Of a DNA stretch of 64,000 nucleotides, positions 53,891-61,521 are shown piece by piece. The notes under the pieces were generated by a model, which saw only the letters and a list, made by a program, of their open reading frames with translations, was not told where the DNA came from and did not search any database. The DNA is taken from NCBI RefSeq assembly GCF_003119115.1, contig NZ_CP022367.1, positions 1,539,001-1,603,000 on the forward strand, written 5' to 3'. The first letter of the stretch is position 1; each line of letters begins with the position of its first letter. This stretch comes from Azospirillum sp. TSH58 (GTDB lineage Bacteria > Pseudomonadota > Alphaproteobacteria > Azospirillales > Azospirillaceae). The position numbers and the translations under genes were made by a program.

Positions 53891-56761
53891 TCAAGCCCGC
53901 TTGCGGGCGGCGGGCTTTTCCTCGCTCGCGTCGGTCTTGGCGTCGGTCTTGTCGGCCTCGGCGGCATCGGCCTTCTTGGTCGCGGCCTTTTTCGGAGCGG
54001 CCTTCTTCACCGCGTCCTTCTTGGCCGATTCCTTCTTGGCCGGTTCCTTCTTGGCGGTTGTCGCCTTGGCCTTGGTCGCCTTCTCGGCCTTGGCGGGCGC
54101 CTCGGCACCGTCGGCCGCCGCCGGTTCGGCGTCCTTCGGGGCCTTGCCCTTCTTGGCGGCGTCCTTGGCGGCCTTGGCCTCCAGAAGCTCCAGCGCCTGC
54201 TCCAGCGTCACGCTGTCCGGCTCCGTGCCCTTGGGGATGGAGGCGTAGACGGAGCCGTGCTTGACGTAGGGACCGAAGCGCCCCGCGCCGGTGGTGACCG
54301 GCTTGCCGGTCTTCGGATGGTCGCCCAGCGTCTTGGCGGGGGCCGACGCCTTCTTGGCGGCGCCGGCCAGCAGGTCCACCGCGCGGTTGATGCCGATGGT
54401 CAGCACATCGTCGTCCGGCGTCAGCGACTTGTAGACGCTGCCGTGCTTCAGATAGGGGCCGAAGCGCCCGATGCCGGCGCTGATCTCCTCTCCCGTCTCC
54501 GGGTGGTTGCCGATGCTGCGCGGCAGGGCCAGCAGCTTCAGCGCCGTGTCGAGATCCACGTCGGCGGCGGCCATGCCCTTGGGGAGCGAGACGCGCTTGG
54601 GCTTCGGCGCCTCGACCTTGGCCTTCTTCTTGCCCTTGGTCTTCTTGCCGTCGGCGGGGGCTTCCTCGACCACCGCCTCGGCCGGGGCGGCGGCCACCGG
54701 GGGCGGGCCGAGCTGGATGTAGGCGCCGTAGGGGCCGCGCCGGACCGTCACCGGCAGGCCGGTTTCCGGATCGTTGCCCAGCTCGCGCGGGCCTTCCTGC
54801 ACCTCGCCGTTCTCATCGTTGGCGACGGCGAGCGGGCGGGTGTAGCGGCACTCGGGGTAGCGCGAGCAGCCGATGAAGGCGCCCATCTTGCCGAGCTTCA
54901 GGCCGAGCCGGCCCTGGCTGCACACCGGGCAGACGCGCGGGTCGTGGCCCGGCGTGCCGCTGTCGGCGTTGGTCGGGAAGAAGTGCGGCCCCAGCTCCTC
55001 GTCCAGCGTGGTCAGGACCTGGGTGATGGTCAGGTCCTTGGTCCCGTCCACCGCGACGTGGAAGGCGCGCCAGAAGTCGCGCAGCACGGTCTTCCAGTCG
55101 ATCCGCCCGTCGGAGATCTCGTCGAGCTTGTTCTCCAGGTCGGCCGTGAAGTTGTACTCGACATACCGGTTGAAGAAGTTCTTCAGGAAGGCGGTGACCA
55201 GACGCCCGCGGTCTTCCGGAATGAAGCGCCGCTTGTCGAGCCGCACGTAATTGCGGTCCTGCAGCACCTGGAGGATGGAGGCGTAGGTGGACGGGCGGCC
55301 GATGCCCAGCTCCTCCAGCTTCTTCACCAGGCTCGCCTCGGTGTAGCGGGGCGGCGGCTGGGTGAAATGCTGTTCCGGGCTGATGTCGCCGCGGGCGAGG
55401 GCGTCGCCCTGCTCCATGGCGGGCAGGCGGCGCTCCTGGTCTTCTTCGGCGGCGCCGTCGTCGCGGTCCTCCTGGTAGACCTTCAGGAAGCCGTCGAACA
55501 CCACGACCGAACCGGTGGCCCGCAGCACGACGTCCTTGGACGGCGAGGCGATGTCCACCGCCACCTGATCCAGCACCGCGCTTTCCATCTGGCTGGCCAG
55601 AGTGCGCTTCCAGATCAGCTCGTACAGCCGCAGCTCGTCGTTTTCCAGATAGGAGGCGACCTCCTCCGGGCGGCGGAACAGATCGGTCGGGCGGATGGCC
55701 TCGTGCGCTTCCTGGGCGTTCTTGGCGGCGGTCTTGTAGACGCGCGGCTGGGCCGGGACGTAGCGCTCGCCCCAATGGGAACCGATCAGGTTGCGGGCGC
55801 CCTCGATGGCCTCCTGCGACAGGCTGACGCCGTCGGTTCGCATGTAGGTGATGAGGCCGACGGTCTCGCCGCCGATGTCCACGCCCTCGTACAGCCGCTG
55901 GGCGGTGCGCATGGTGCGGGTGGCGCCGAAGCCCAGCTTGCGCGAGGCCTCCTGCTGCAGGGTCGAGGTGGTGAAGGGCGGGGAGGGGTTGCGGCGGCTC
56001 TGCTTGCGCTCCACCGTCGCGACCGAGAAGGCCTGCGGGCTGATGCGCGCCACCGCGGCCTCCGCCGCCTCGCGGGCGGGCAGGGCGAACTTGTCGAGCC
56101 GCTTGCCGTCGAGCTGGGTGAGCTGGGCCGTGAAGGAGGAACCGCCCGGCGTGGCGAAGCCCACCTCGATGGTCCAGTACTCCTGCGGCTTGAAGACCTC
56201 GATCTCCGACTCGCGTTCGCAGATCAGGCGCAGCGCCACCGACTGGACGCGGCCCGCCGAGCGGGAGCCCGGCAGCTTGCGCCACAGCACCGGCGACAGG
56301 GTGAAGCCCACCAGATAATCGAGGGCGCGGCGGGCCAGATAGGCGTCCACCAACTCCCGCGAGACGTCGCGCGGGGCCTCCAGCGCGGCCTGGACGGCGC
56401 TCTTGGTGATTTCGTTGAAGGTGATGCGCTGGACCTTGGAATCGTCGATCAGCCGCTTTTCGCGCAGCAGCTCCGACAAATGCCAGGCGATGGCTTCCCC
56501 TTCGCGATCCGGGTCGGTGGCGAGATAGACGCGCTCGGCCCCTTTGACCGCCTTGGCGATCTCATCGATGTGGCGCTTGGAGCGGTCGCCCAGCTCCCAG
56601 TCCATGGCGAAGTCCTCGTCCGGACGCACCGATCCGTCGCGCGCCGGAAGGTCGCGCACATGGCCGAAGCTGGCGACCACGGTGTAGTCCGAGCCAAGGT
56701 ATTTGTTGATGGTTTTCGCCTTGGCCGGCGATTCGACGATGACGACGTTGCTGCCCGGCAA
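53891..56761 (-). CDS. topA: DNA topoisomerase I
   Basis: 956 residues. The Toprim domain (VVIVESPAKAKTINKYLG), the acidic DxD region and the active-site tyrosine in LITYMRTDGVSLS are intact. A zinc finger (CPVCSQGRLGLKLGKMGAFIGC-type) is followed by three repeats of the C-terminal Toprim-associated domain, two of them ending GRFGPYLKHGSVY and GRFGPYVKHGSVY. The last 100 residues are a Lys/Ala-rich tail that probably contacts DNA. The enzyme relaxes negative supercoils. ATG 56761 is the family start. Confidence 0.95.
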   Translation of the reverse strand: MPGSNVVIVESPAKAKTINKYLGSDYTVVASFGHVRDLPARDGSVRPDEDFAMDWELGDRSKRHIDEIAKAVKGAERVYLATDPDREGEAIAWHLSELLREKRLIDDSKVQRITFNEITKSAVQAALEAPRDVSRELVDAYLARRALDYLVGFTLSPVLWRKLPGSRSAGRVQSVALRLICERESEIEVFKPQEYWTIEVGFATPGGSSFTAQLTQLDGKRLDKFALPAREAAEAAVARISPQAFSVATVERKQSRRNPSPPFTTSTLQQEASRKLGFGATRTMRTAQRLYEGVDIGGETVGLITYMRTDGVSLSQEAIEGARNLIGSHWGERYVPAQPRVYKTAAKNAQEAHEAIRPTDLFRRPEEVASYLENDELRLYELIWKRTLASQMESAVLDQVAVDIASPSKDVVLRATGSVVVFDGFLKVYQEDRDDGAAEEDQERRLPAMEQGDALARGDISPEQHFTQPPPRYTEASLVKKLEELGIGRPSTYASILQVLQDRNYVRLDKRRFIPEDRGRLVTAFLKNFFNRYVEYNFTADLENKLDEISDGRIDWKTVLRDFWRAFHVAVDGTKDLTITQVLTTLDEELGPHFFPTNADSGTPGHDPRVCPVCSQGRLGLKLGKMGAFIGCSRYPECRYTRPLAVANDENGEVQEGPRELGNDPETGLPVTVRRGPYGAYIQLGPPPVAAAPAEAVVEEAPADGKKTKGKKKAKVEAPKPKRVSLPKGMAAADVDLDTALKLLALPRSIGNHPETGEEISAGIGRFGPYLKHGSVYKSLTPDDDVLTIGINRAVDLLAGAAKKASAPAKTLGDHPKTGKPVTTGAGRFGPYVKHGSVYASIPKGTEPDSVTLEQALELLEAKAAKDAAKKGKAPKDAEPAAADGAEAPAKAEKATKAKATTAKKEPAKKESAKKDAVKKAAPKKAATKKADAAEADKTDAKTDASEEKPAARKRA

Positions 56762-56814
56762 GAGTCCGCGCCCCTGAAAGTGCCTATCCCATACACCGGC
56801 GGTGCGGATCGGGA

Positions 56815-57948
56815 TCAGATCAGGTTCACCTGATTCCCAGGCTGGCGCTGGACACGGCCCGCAAGCTCAAGTTCCAGCACCACGGTCAACACCACCGGAG
56901 CGGACAATTGGCACCCGCGGACGAGTTCGTCAATGGCAACCGGCGTGTGACCGAGGTTTTCCAGGATGACGGCGCGCGCCGCGTCAAGGTCCGACTCGGA
57001 CGGAACGGCGGGGCGGGGGGCGGCGAACAGGTCGCCCTGGCGTTCCCGAACGGCGGGCGGCGACAGGCTGTCCAGCGCCCGCAACACGTCGTCCACCCCT
57101 TCCACCAAGGCCGCCCCCTGACGCAGCAGATTGTTGGTGCCGTGGCAGCGCGGGTCGAGCGGCGAACCGGGAACCGCCATCACCTCCCGCCCCTGTTCCA
57201 GCGCCATGCGCGCGGTGATGAGGGAGCCGGAGCGCAGCGCCGCCTCCACCACCAGCACCCCCAGCGACAGGCCGGAGATCAGCCGGTTGCGGCGGGGGAA
57301 ATGGCGGGCCTGCGGCGTGGTGCCGACGGCGCATTCGGCGAGGATCACGCCCTGCTGCACTATGTCGCGGTAGAGTTTCTCGTTCTCCGGCGGGTAGACG
57401 ACGTCGGCGCCGCCCGCCACCACCGCCGCCGTGCCGGTGCCGAGCGCCCCGGCGTGGGCCGCCGTGTCGATCCCCCGCGCCAGCCCGGAAACGACCAGCA
57501 ACCCGGCCTCCCCCAGCTCCCGCGCCAGCCGCTCGGCGAACTTCTTGCCGTTCATCGAGGCGTTGCGCGCCCCGACCAGCGCCACCGCGCGCCGTTGCAG
57601 CAGATGCGGGTGGCCGAGGGCCGACACCACCGGGGGCGCGTCGTCCAGCGCCGCCAAGGGTTCCGGATAGTCGGGCTCGCAGGAACAGAGCAGGCGGGCG
57701 CCGATGCGGTCGTTGGCGGCCAGTTCGCGGTCGATGTCCGCTTTCGGCGCGATGCGCAGCGGCTTGGTCCGCCCGCCGCGCTTGGCGAGGTCGGGCAGCG
57801 CCTCCAGCGCGGCGCCGGCGCTGCCGAACCGCTCCAGCAGGCGGTGGAAGGTGATCGGCCCGACATTCTCCGATCGGATCAGACGGAGCCAGTCGAACCG
57901 CTCGGCGGCGGGCAGGGAGCGGCGCGGTTGAATCATGTCCCATTTCAT
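56815..57948 (-). CDS. dprA: DNA-processing protein A
   Basis: 377 residues: an N-terminal SAM-like domain (ERFDWLRLIRSENVGPITFHRLLERFGSAG), the Rossmann-like core (ALVGARNASMNGKKF, VVSGLARGIDTAAHAGAL, FPRRNRLISGLSLGVLVVEA) and a C-terminal DML1-like winged helix (TPVAIDELVRGCQLSAPVV). DprA loads RecA on incoming single strands. It is 53 bases upstream of topA on the same strand, and its pairing with topA is conserved. Confidence 0.94.
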   Translation of the reverse strand: MKWDMIQPRRSLPAAERFDWLRLIRSENVGPITFHRLLERFGSAGAALEALPDLAKRGGRTKPLRIAPKADIDRELAANDRIGARLLCSCEPDYPEPLAALDDAPPVVSALGHPHLLQRRAVALVGARNASMNGKKFAERLARELGEAGLLVVSGLARGIDTAAHAGALGTGTAAVVAGGADVVYPPENEKLYRDIVQQGVILAECAVGTTPQARHFPRRNRLISGLSLGVLVVEAALRSGSLITARMALEQGREVMAVPGSPLDPRCHGTNNLLRQGAALVEGVDDVLRALDSLSPPAVRERQGDLFAAPRPAVPSESDLDAARAVILENLGHTPVAIDELVRGCQLSAPVVLTVVLELELAGRVQRQPGNQVNLI

Positions 57949-58021
57949 ACAACCGGCGACGGGGCGCGATCAACACGCAAACGTGTGCGCTGGCCGCATT
58001 CCCAAGACCCCGGCACGGCCC

Positions 58022-59203
58022 TCATTTGCGCCAGAAGGTGAAAAGTCCCTTCTTCTTCGGCGGGGCCTCCGGTTCGGGTTCCGGCTCCGGTTCCGGCTCG
58101 TCGTCGAAGGAGAAGGGATCGTCCTCGGCGTCGGCTTCCGCGGTTCCGGTCGGCTCGCTTCCGGCCTTGGGCTCGTCCGGCTCGTCGTCGGTGTCGAAGG
58201 AGAACGGGTCCTCGTCCGGCTCCGCGTCCTTGTCCCCGGAAGTGTCCTTGGACGGCTCCTCCGTTTCGTCATCGTCGAAGCTGAAAGGGTCGCCGCCGTC
58301 GTCGGAGTCGGTCGCCTCGGCCGTTTCGTCGCCGGCCTTCTCGTCCGTGTCGTCGGTGTCGAAGCTGAAGGGATCGCTGCCGTCCTCGTCATCATCGTCG
58401 AAGCTGAAGGCATTGGCGTCACCGCCGCCAGCGGCGTCGTCCTTGGCCGCGTCCTCGTCGTCCTCGTCGTCGTCGAAGCTGAAGGCGGAGAAATCCGAGG
58501 ATTCCTCTTCATCCTCATCGTCGGCGCCGCCGAGGGCCGTGGCGGCGACGGCGACGGCGCCCGCCGCGGTCTGGCCACGGCGCATTTCCGCCTTGAAGCG
58601 CTCCAACTCCTCGCGGAAGCGGTCCTCGGCCTCGGTCCAGCGCTGGCGCTCCTGGTCGAGGGTGGCGAGCAACTCCTCTTCCCGCGCACGGGCGGCGGTG
58701 CGCTCCGTGTCGAGCGCCTGGATCAATTCCTCCTGGCGCTGGAGAAGCGTCTCGTGCCGCGTCTCCAGCGTGTCGATGACCTCGCGCACATACTGTTCGA
58801 AGGCGTGGAACTGGAGCGCCAGAACGTCCTCGTCGGCGCTGGCCGCCGCCGCGCTGGCCGCCGTCTTCGCAGCCTTGGGCGCCTTGCCCGCCTTGGTCGT
58901 CCGCGTCCCGCCGGGCGCGGGCGGCGGCGGGGCGGGGGCAGCGGCGGGGGCTGGGGGCGTGCGGGCACCGGCGGGGGTGGCGCCGTCGCCCCCCAGCCAG
59001 CGCGACACCAGGATGTAGGAGACCTGAAGCTCCTCCGCGATGCGGCGGTAGCTCCAGCCCTGGGCGCGCAGCCGTTCGGCCAGACGCTGGCGGTCCGGCT
59101 CCTCGCTGGGCGTCGCCGGCCGCGTCGGCAGGGAGGATGTCGGACCGATCCCCTCCGTGGGGGTCGCGACGACGATCACATCCTTCAGTTTCTGGTCGGC
59201 CAT
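58022..59203 (-). CDS. Helix-turn-helix, coiled-coil and acidic FSFD-repeat protein
   Basis: 393 residues, family not recognised. An HTH region (about 36-72; DRQRLAERLRAQGWSYRRIAEELQ then VSYILVSRWLG) is followed by a Pro/Ala-rich linker (75-125), a long charged coiled coil (about 130-210) and an acidic region (228-380) with six copies of (A/P)FSFD at residues 240, 265, 278, 306, 333 and 363. The end is PPKKKGLFTFWRK, basic and aromatic. It looks like a DNA-binding and self-associating scaffold with multiple short binding motifs. ATG 59203 follows GGCGGAG. It sits upstream of dprA-topA on the same strand. Confidence 0.82.
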   Translation of the reverse strand: MADQKLKDVIVVATPTEGIGPTSSLPTRPATPSEEPDRQRLAERLRAQGWSYRRIAEELQVSYILVSRWLGGDGATPAGARTPPAPAAAPAPPPPAPGGTRTTKAGKAPKAAKTAASAAAASADEDVLALQFHAFEQYVREVIDTLETRHETLLQRQEELIQALDTERTAARAREEELLATLDQERQRWTEAEDRFREELERFKAEMRRGQTAAGAVAVAATALGGADDEDEEESSDFSAFSFDDDEDDEDAAKDDAAGGGDANAFSFDDDDEDGSDPFSFDTDDTDEKAGDETAEATDSDDGGDPFSFDDDETEEPSKDTSGDKDAEPDEDPFSFDTDDEPDEPKAGSEPTGTAEADAEDDPFSFDDEPEPEPEPEPEAPPKKKGLFTFWRK

Positions 59204-59351
59204 CGGGTCTCCGCCGTCCTGCGCGCAGGGCGTTCCTTGCCGCGATGCTCGCCGCATTCAGGGCACGCTGTCGATCCGGGACAGGTCCCGGTTGAAGCAG
59301 TCTGGGGGGGAAACCCGCCGGACCGGGCCAATTCGCGCCGATCCGGCCCGG

Positions 59352-60329
59352 TCAGGTCAGTTCCTGGATGTGCTCGACATAGCCGGACAGGGCGGCGATC
59401 CCCTGCTCGGTCAGCTCGATGAAGACGCGGCGGCCGTCCTTCTCGTCGGCGATCCGGCGCACCAGCCCGCGGTCGTGCAGTTCGGTGATCCGCCGCAGCG
59501 CCGTGGTCTGGGCCACGCCGGAGGCCATGCACAGCGACGACACGGAAATCCGCCGCCCGCGCAGATGGTTGGCCATCAGGTCCAGCAGCATGTCCCAGCA
59601 GGGGTCCTCGAACAGCCCCTTCGGGAAGTACTTGTCGCGGGCGACGCGGGATTGCTGGAGCGTCCTCAACACCGCCAGACGCCGGTTCTCTCCCGCCGCG
59701 GCGGGGGCGGAGGACGGTGCGGCCGGTGCGGGGACCGGAACCGGGACGGCAACCGCCGGCTGGCCTTCGCGCAACGCCTTCACCGCCTCGATCAGGGCGA
59801 GGCCGTGGCGGTAGGCGTCCTCCAGCGCGCCATTCAACCCGCTGTTGCCGGTGGACGGGGGAGGGGCGGGCAGCGGGGCCGCCGCCTGGTGGGCGGCCAG
59901 GGCGCGGGCGAGCGCGCCATGGAGCTGGCTGCCGTCCTGCGGGTCGCTGACGAAGTCCGCCGCGCGCAGATGCATGGCGCGGACGACGTCCGCCGCCGTG
60001 GCGTTGGGCGCGACGACGATGACCTGGAGATGCCGCTGCACGCTCTTGCGCATCCGCTCGACCAGCGCCAGCCCGTCGAAATGGGGCAGGGCCAGTTCCA
60101 CCGCCACGATGCCGATGCTGCCGTCCGCCTCCAGCGTGTCGAGCGCCGCGATGGGGTCGTGGGTCACATGGATGCGGTGGCCGTTGCGTTCGAAGGCGTC
60201 GTGCATGCCGATGCCCAGCGCGCGGTCCGCGCAGGCGATCAGAATGGACGTCGCCGAAACATGAAGGCCGGCGCTGGTCTGGACCGGACGCACCGGCCAC
60301 GCCAAGGGTCGCTCCAACTCGATCCGCAT
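59352..60329 (-). CDS. Degenerate receiver fused to MarR-type winged helix
   Basis: 325 residues. The receiver-like domain (about 26-145) has Glu78 where the phosphorylated Asp belongs (IVAVELALP), Ala107 in place of the Thr/Ser switch and Asp129 in place of Lys (ADFVSDP). It therefore cannot be phosphorylated in the usual way. A Pro/Ala-rich linker follows. The C-terminal half (about 215-320) is a MarR-like winged helix (SVSSLCMASGVAQTTALRRI, LHDRGLVRRIADEKDGRRVF). ATG 60329 follows GGGGGAAGGG. A near-palindrome at 60392-60412 could be its own operator. Confidence 0.82.
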   Translation of the reverse strand: MRIELERPLAWPVRPVQTSAGLHVSATSILIACADRALGIGMHDAFERNGHRIHVTHDPIAALDTLEADGSIGIVAVELALPHFDGLALVERMRKSVQRHLQVIVVAPNATAADVVRAMHLRAADFVSDPQDGSQLHGALARALAAHQAAAPLPAPPPSTGNSGLNGALEDAYRHGLALIEAVKALREGQPAVAVPVPVPAPAAPSSAPAAAGENRRLAVLRTLQQSRVARDKYFPKGLFEDPCWDMLLDLMANHLRGRRISVSSLCMASGVAQTTALRRITELHDRGLVRRIADEKDGRRVFIELTEQGIAALSGYVEHIQELT

Positions 60330-60391
60330 CGAAGCCCTTCCCCCGTTGGGTGCATGGAATGCTGTGCTTAAGGATTACCACGCAAAGCAAA

Positions 60392-60412
60392 CCATCATGG
60401 ATGCAATCATGG
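60392..60412. promoter_or_regulatory. Near-palindromic 21-bp site upstream of the MarR-type gene
   Basis: CCATCAT, seven bases, then ATCATGG: 6 of 7 positions pair. Length and position (63 bases upstream of the start) suit a MarR-family self-regulatory operator. The intergenic region around it (60330-60606) is AT-rich with no gene. Confidence 0.45.
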
Positions 60413-60606
60413 TCCAAAATAGAGCGATCAAAAAATGTCTCAAAATTCCGCAAAAATCCGATCGATTAGGCGGAACGGCATAGAGTATCCGGTTTGCGGT
60501 GCCGGATGTTCTTCGCCCGATACATCAAAGCCGGTGAATTGCGCCTGCCGGTTGCGGATTGGCCGGTGCTGGAACGCGCGTGGCGCGGTCGGGCCGGAGC
60601 GGAGCC

Positions 60607-61521
60607 ATGTCGCAAGGGTCTTCTCCAGACTGGACCCGTCTTGGAAACGGCGGCGCGCGCGATGCGCGTAAGGTGGCCGCACCCCTTGCCGGCACCGGAC
60701 CCATGCGCCTGACCCTGACGACCAAGATCATTTTGCTGCTGCAGGTGGCGCTCTGTTTCGCGCTGCTCTCCACCGCGGCGCTCTCCTATCTGAAGATGGA
60801 GCGCATGGTGGAGGACACCGTGGCGTCCCGCTTCACCGTCGCCCTGCGCGGGCTGGCGGGCGAAGTCGAGGGCGCCGTCAGCCTCGGCGTGTCCATCACC
60901 GCCCTGCGCAATCTCGACGCGCTGATCCATCGCGCGATGGCGCGGGACGACCGGATCACCGGTCTGGTCCTCTTCACCGACACGGGCGAGGTGCTGGCGG
61001 CGGCGGGCCGGGGAGCGGGACACGGCGGGCCGGTGGGGGCGATCCCCGCCGGCTGGAAGACGGCCTTCGCCCGCGACGGCAAGTCCGACCGGGTGGCCGC
61101 CGTCGCCGACGGCGACAGCCAGGCGCTTCTGCTCGGCATCCGCAACGCCTTCGGCGGTGTCGCCGGCGGCGTCGCCCTGACCTATTCGCTGGGCGAGGTG
61201 CAGGCGGGGATCCGCGGCACCATCCCGGATCTGCTGCTGTCCGGCGGCATCAATCTGGTGACCGGGCTGCTGGTCACCATGATCGCGGTCTGGCTGCTGC
61301 TGCGCCCGATCCAGCGCCGGCTGCGCGAGATGACGGTCAGCATCAACAAGCTGGGCATGGGGGAGCCGCCCAACCTGACCCCCGAGATGGTGGCCTTCGC
61401 CCCCGGCCTGAAGGACTTCGCCGACCGCATCCTGGAACAGCAGCAGCACGGCGCGGAGGAGGACCATCCCCAGCCCGCCGGTCCGGCGGAGGCCACGCGC
61501 CCGGCGGGAGTCACGCCATGA
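60607..61521 (+). CDS. Membrane sensor protein without an output domain
   Basis: 304 residues. One helix (about 38-58) precedes a periplasmic domain with AVSLGVSITALRNLDALIHRAMARDDRITGLVLF and a second helix (about 215-240), followed by a short HAMP-like stub (RPIQRRLREMTVSINKL) and a polar tail. There is no kinase, cyclase or methyl-accepting region. The periplasmic part resembles that of the next gene product, so the two may be paralogous ligand sensors that pair. ATG 60607 follows GGAGCGGAG; ATG 60703 is the alternative. Confidence 0.75.
   Translation: MSQGSSPDWTRLGNGGARDARKVAAPLAGTGPMRLTLTTKIILLLQVALCFALLSTAALSYLKMERMVEDTVASRFTVALRGLAGEVEGAVSLGVSITALRNLDALIHRAMARDDRITGLVLFTDTGEVLAAAGRGAGHGGPVGAIPAGWKTAFARDGKSDRVAAVADGDSQALLLGIRNAFGGVAGGVALTYSLGEVQAGIRGTIPDLLLSGGINLVTGLLVTMIAVWLLLRPIQRRLREMTVSINKLGMGEPPNLTPEMVAFAPGLKDFADRILEQQQHGAEEDHPQPAGPAEATRPAGVTP

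Noticed and set aside
53870..56833. 987-codon plus-strand open frame
   Set aside because: Antisense of topA. topA has all family motifs; the other frame is an Asp/Gly/Val-rich shadow without recognisable domains.
58060..58500. Tandem DNA repeat or CRISPR-like array
   Set aside because: The repetition (gtcgaagctgaa-type words) encodes the FSFD protein motifs in one frame, with irregular spacing and no conserved repeat/spacer structure.
59322..59352. Inverted repeat ACCGGGCC/GGCCCGGT as terminator of the MarR-type gene
   Set aside because: It overlaps the stop codon and is not followed by a T-run on the minus strand; insufficient for a terminator call.
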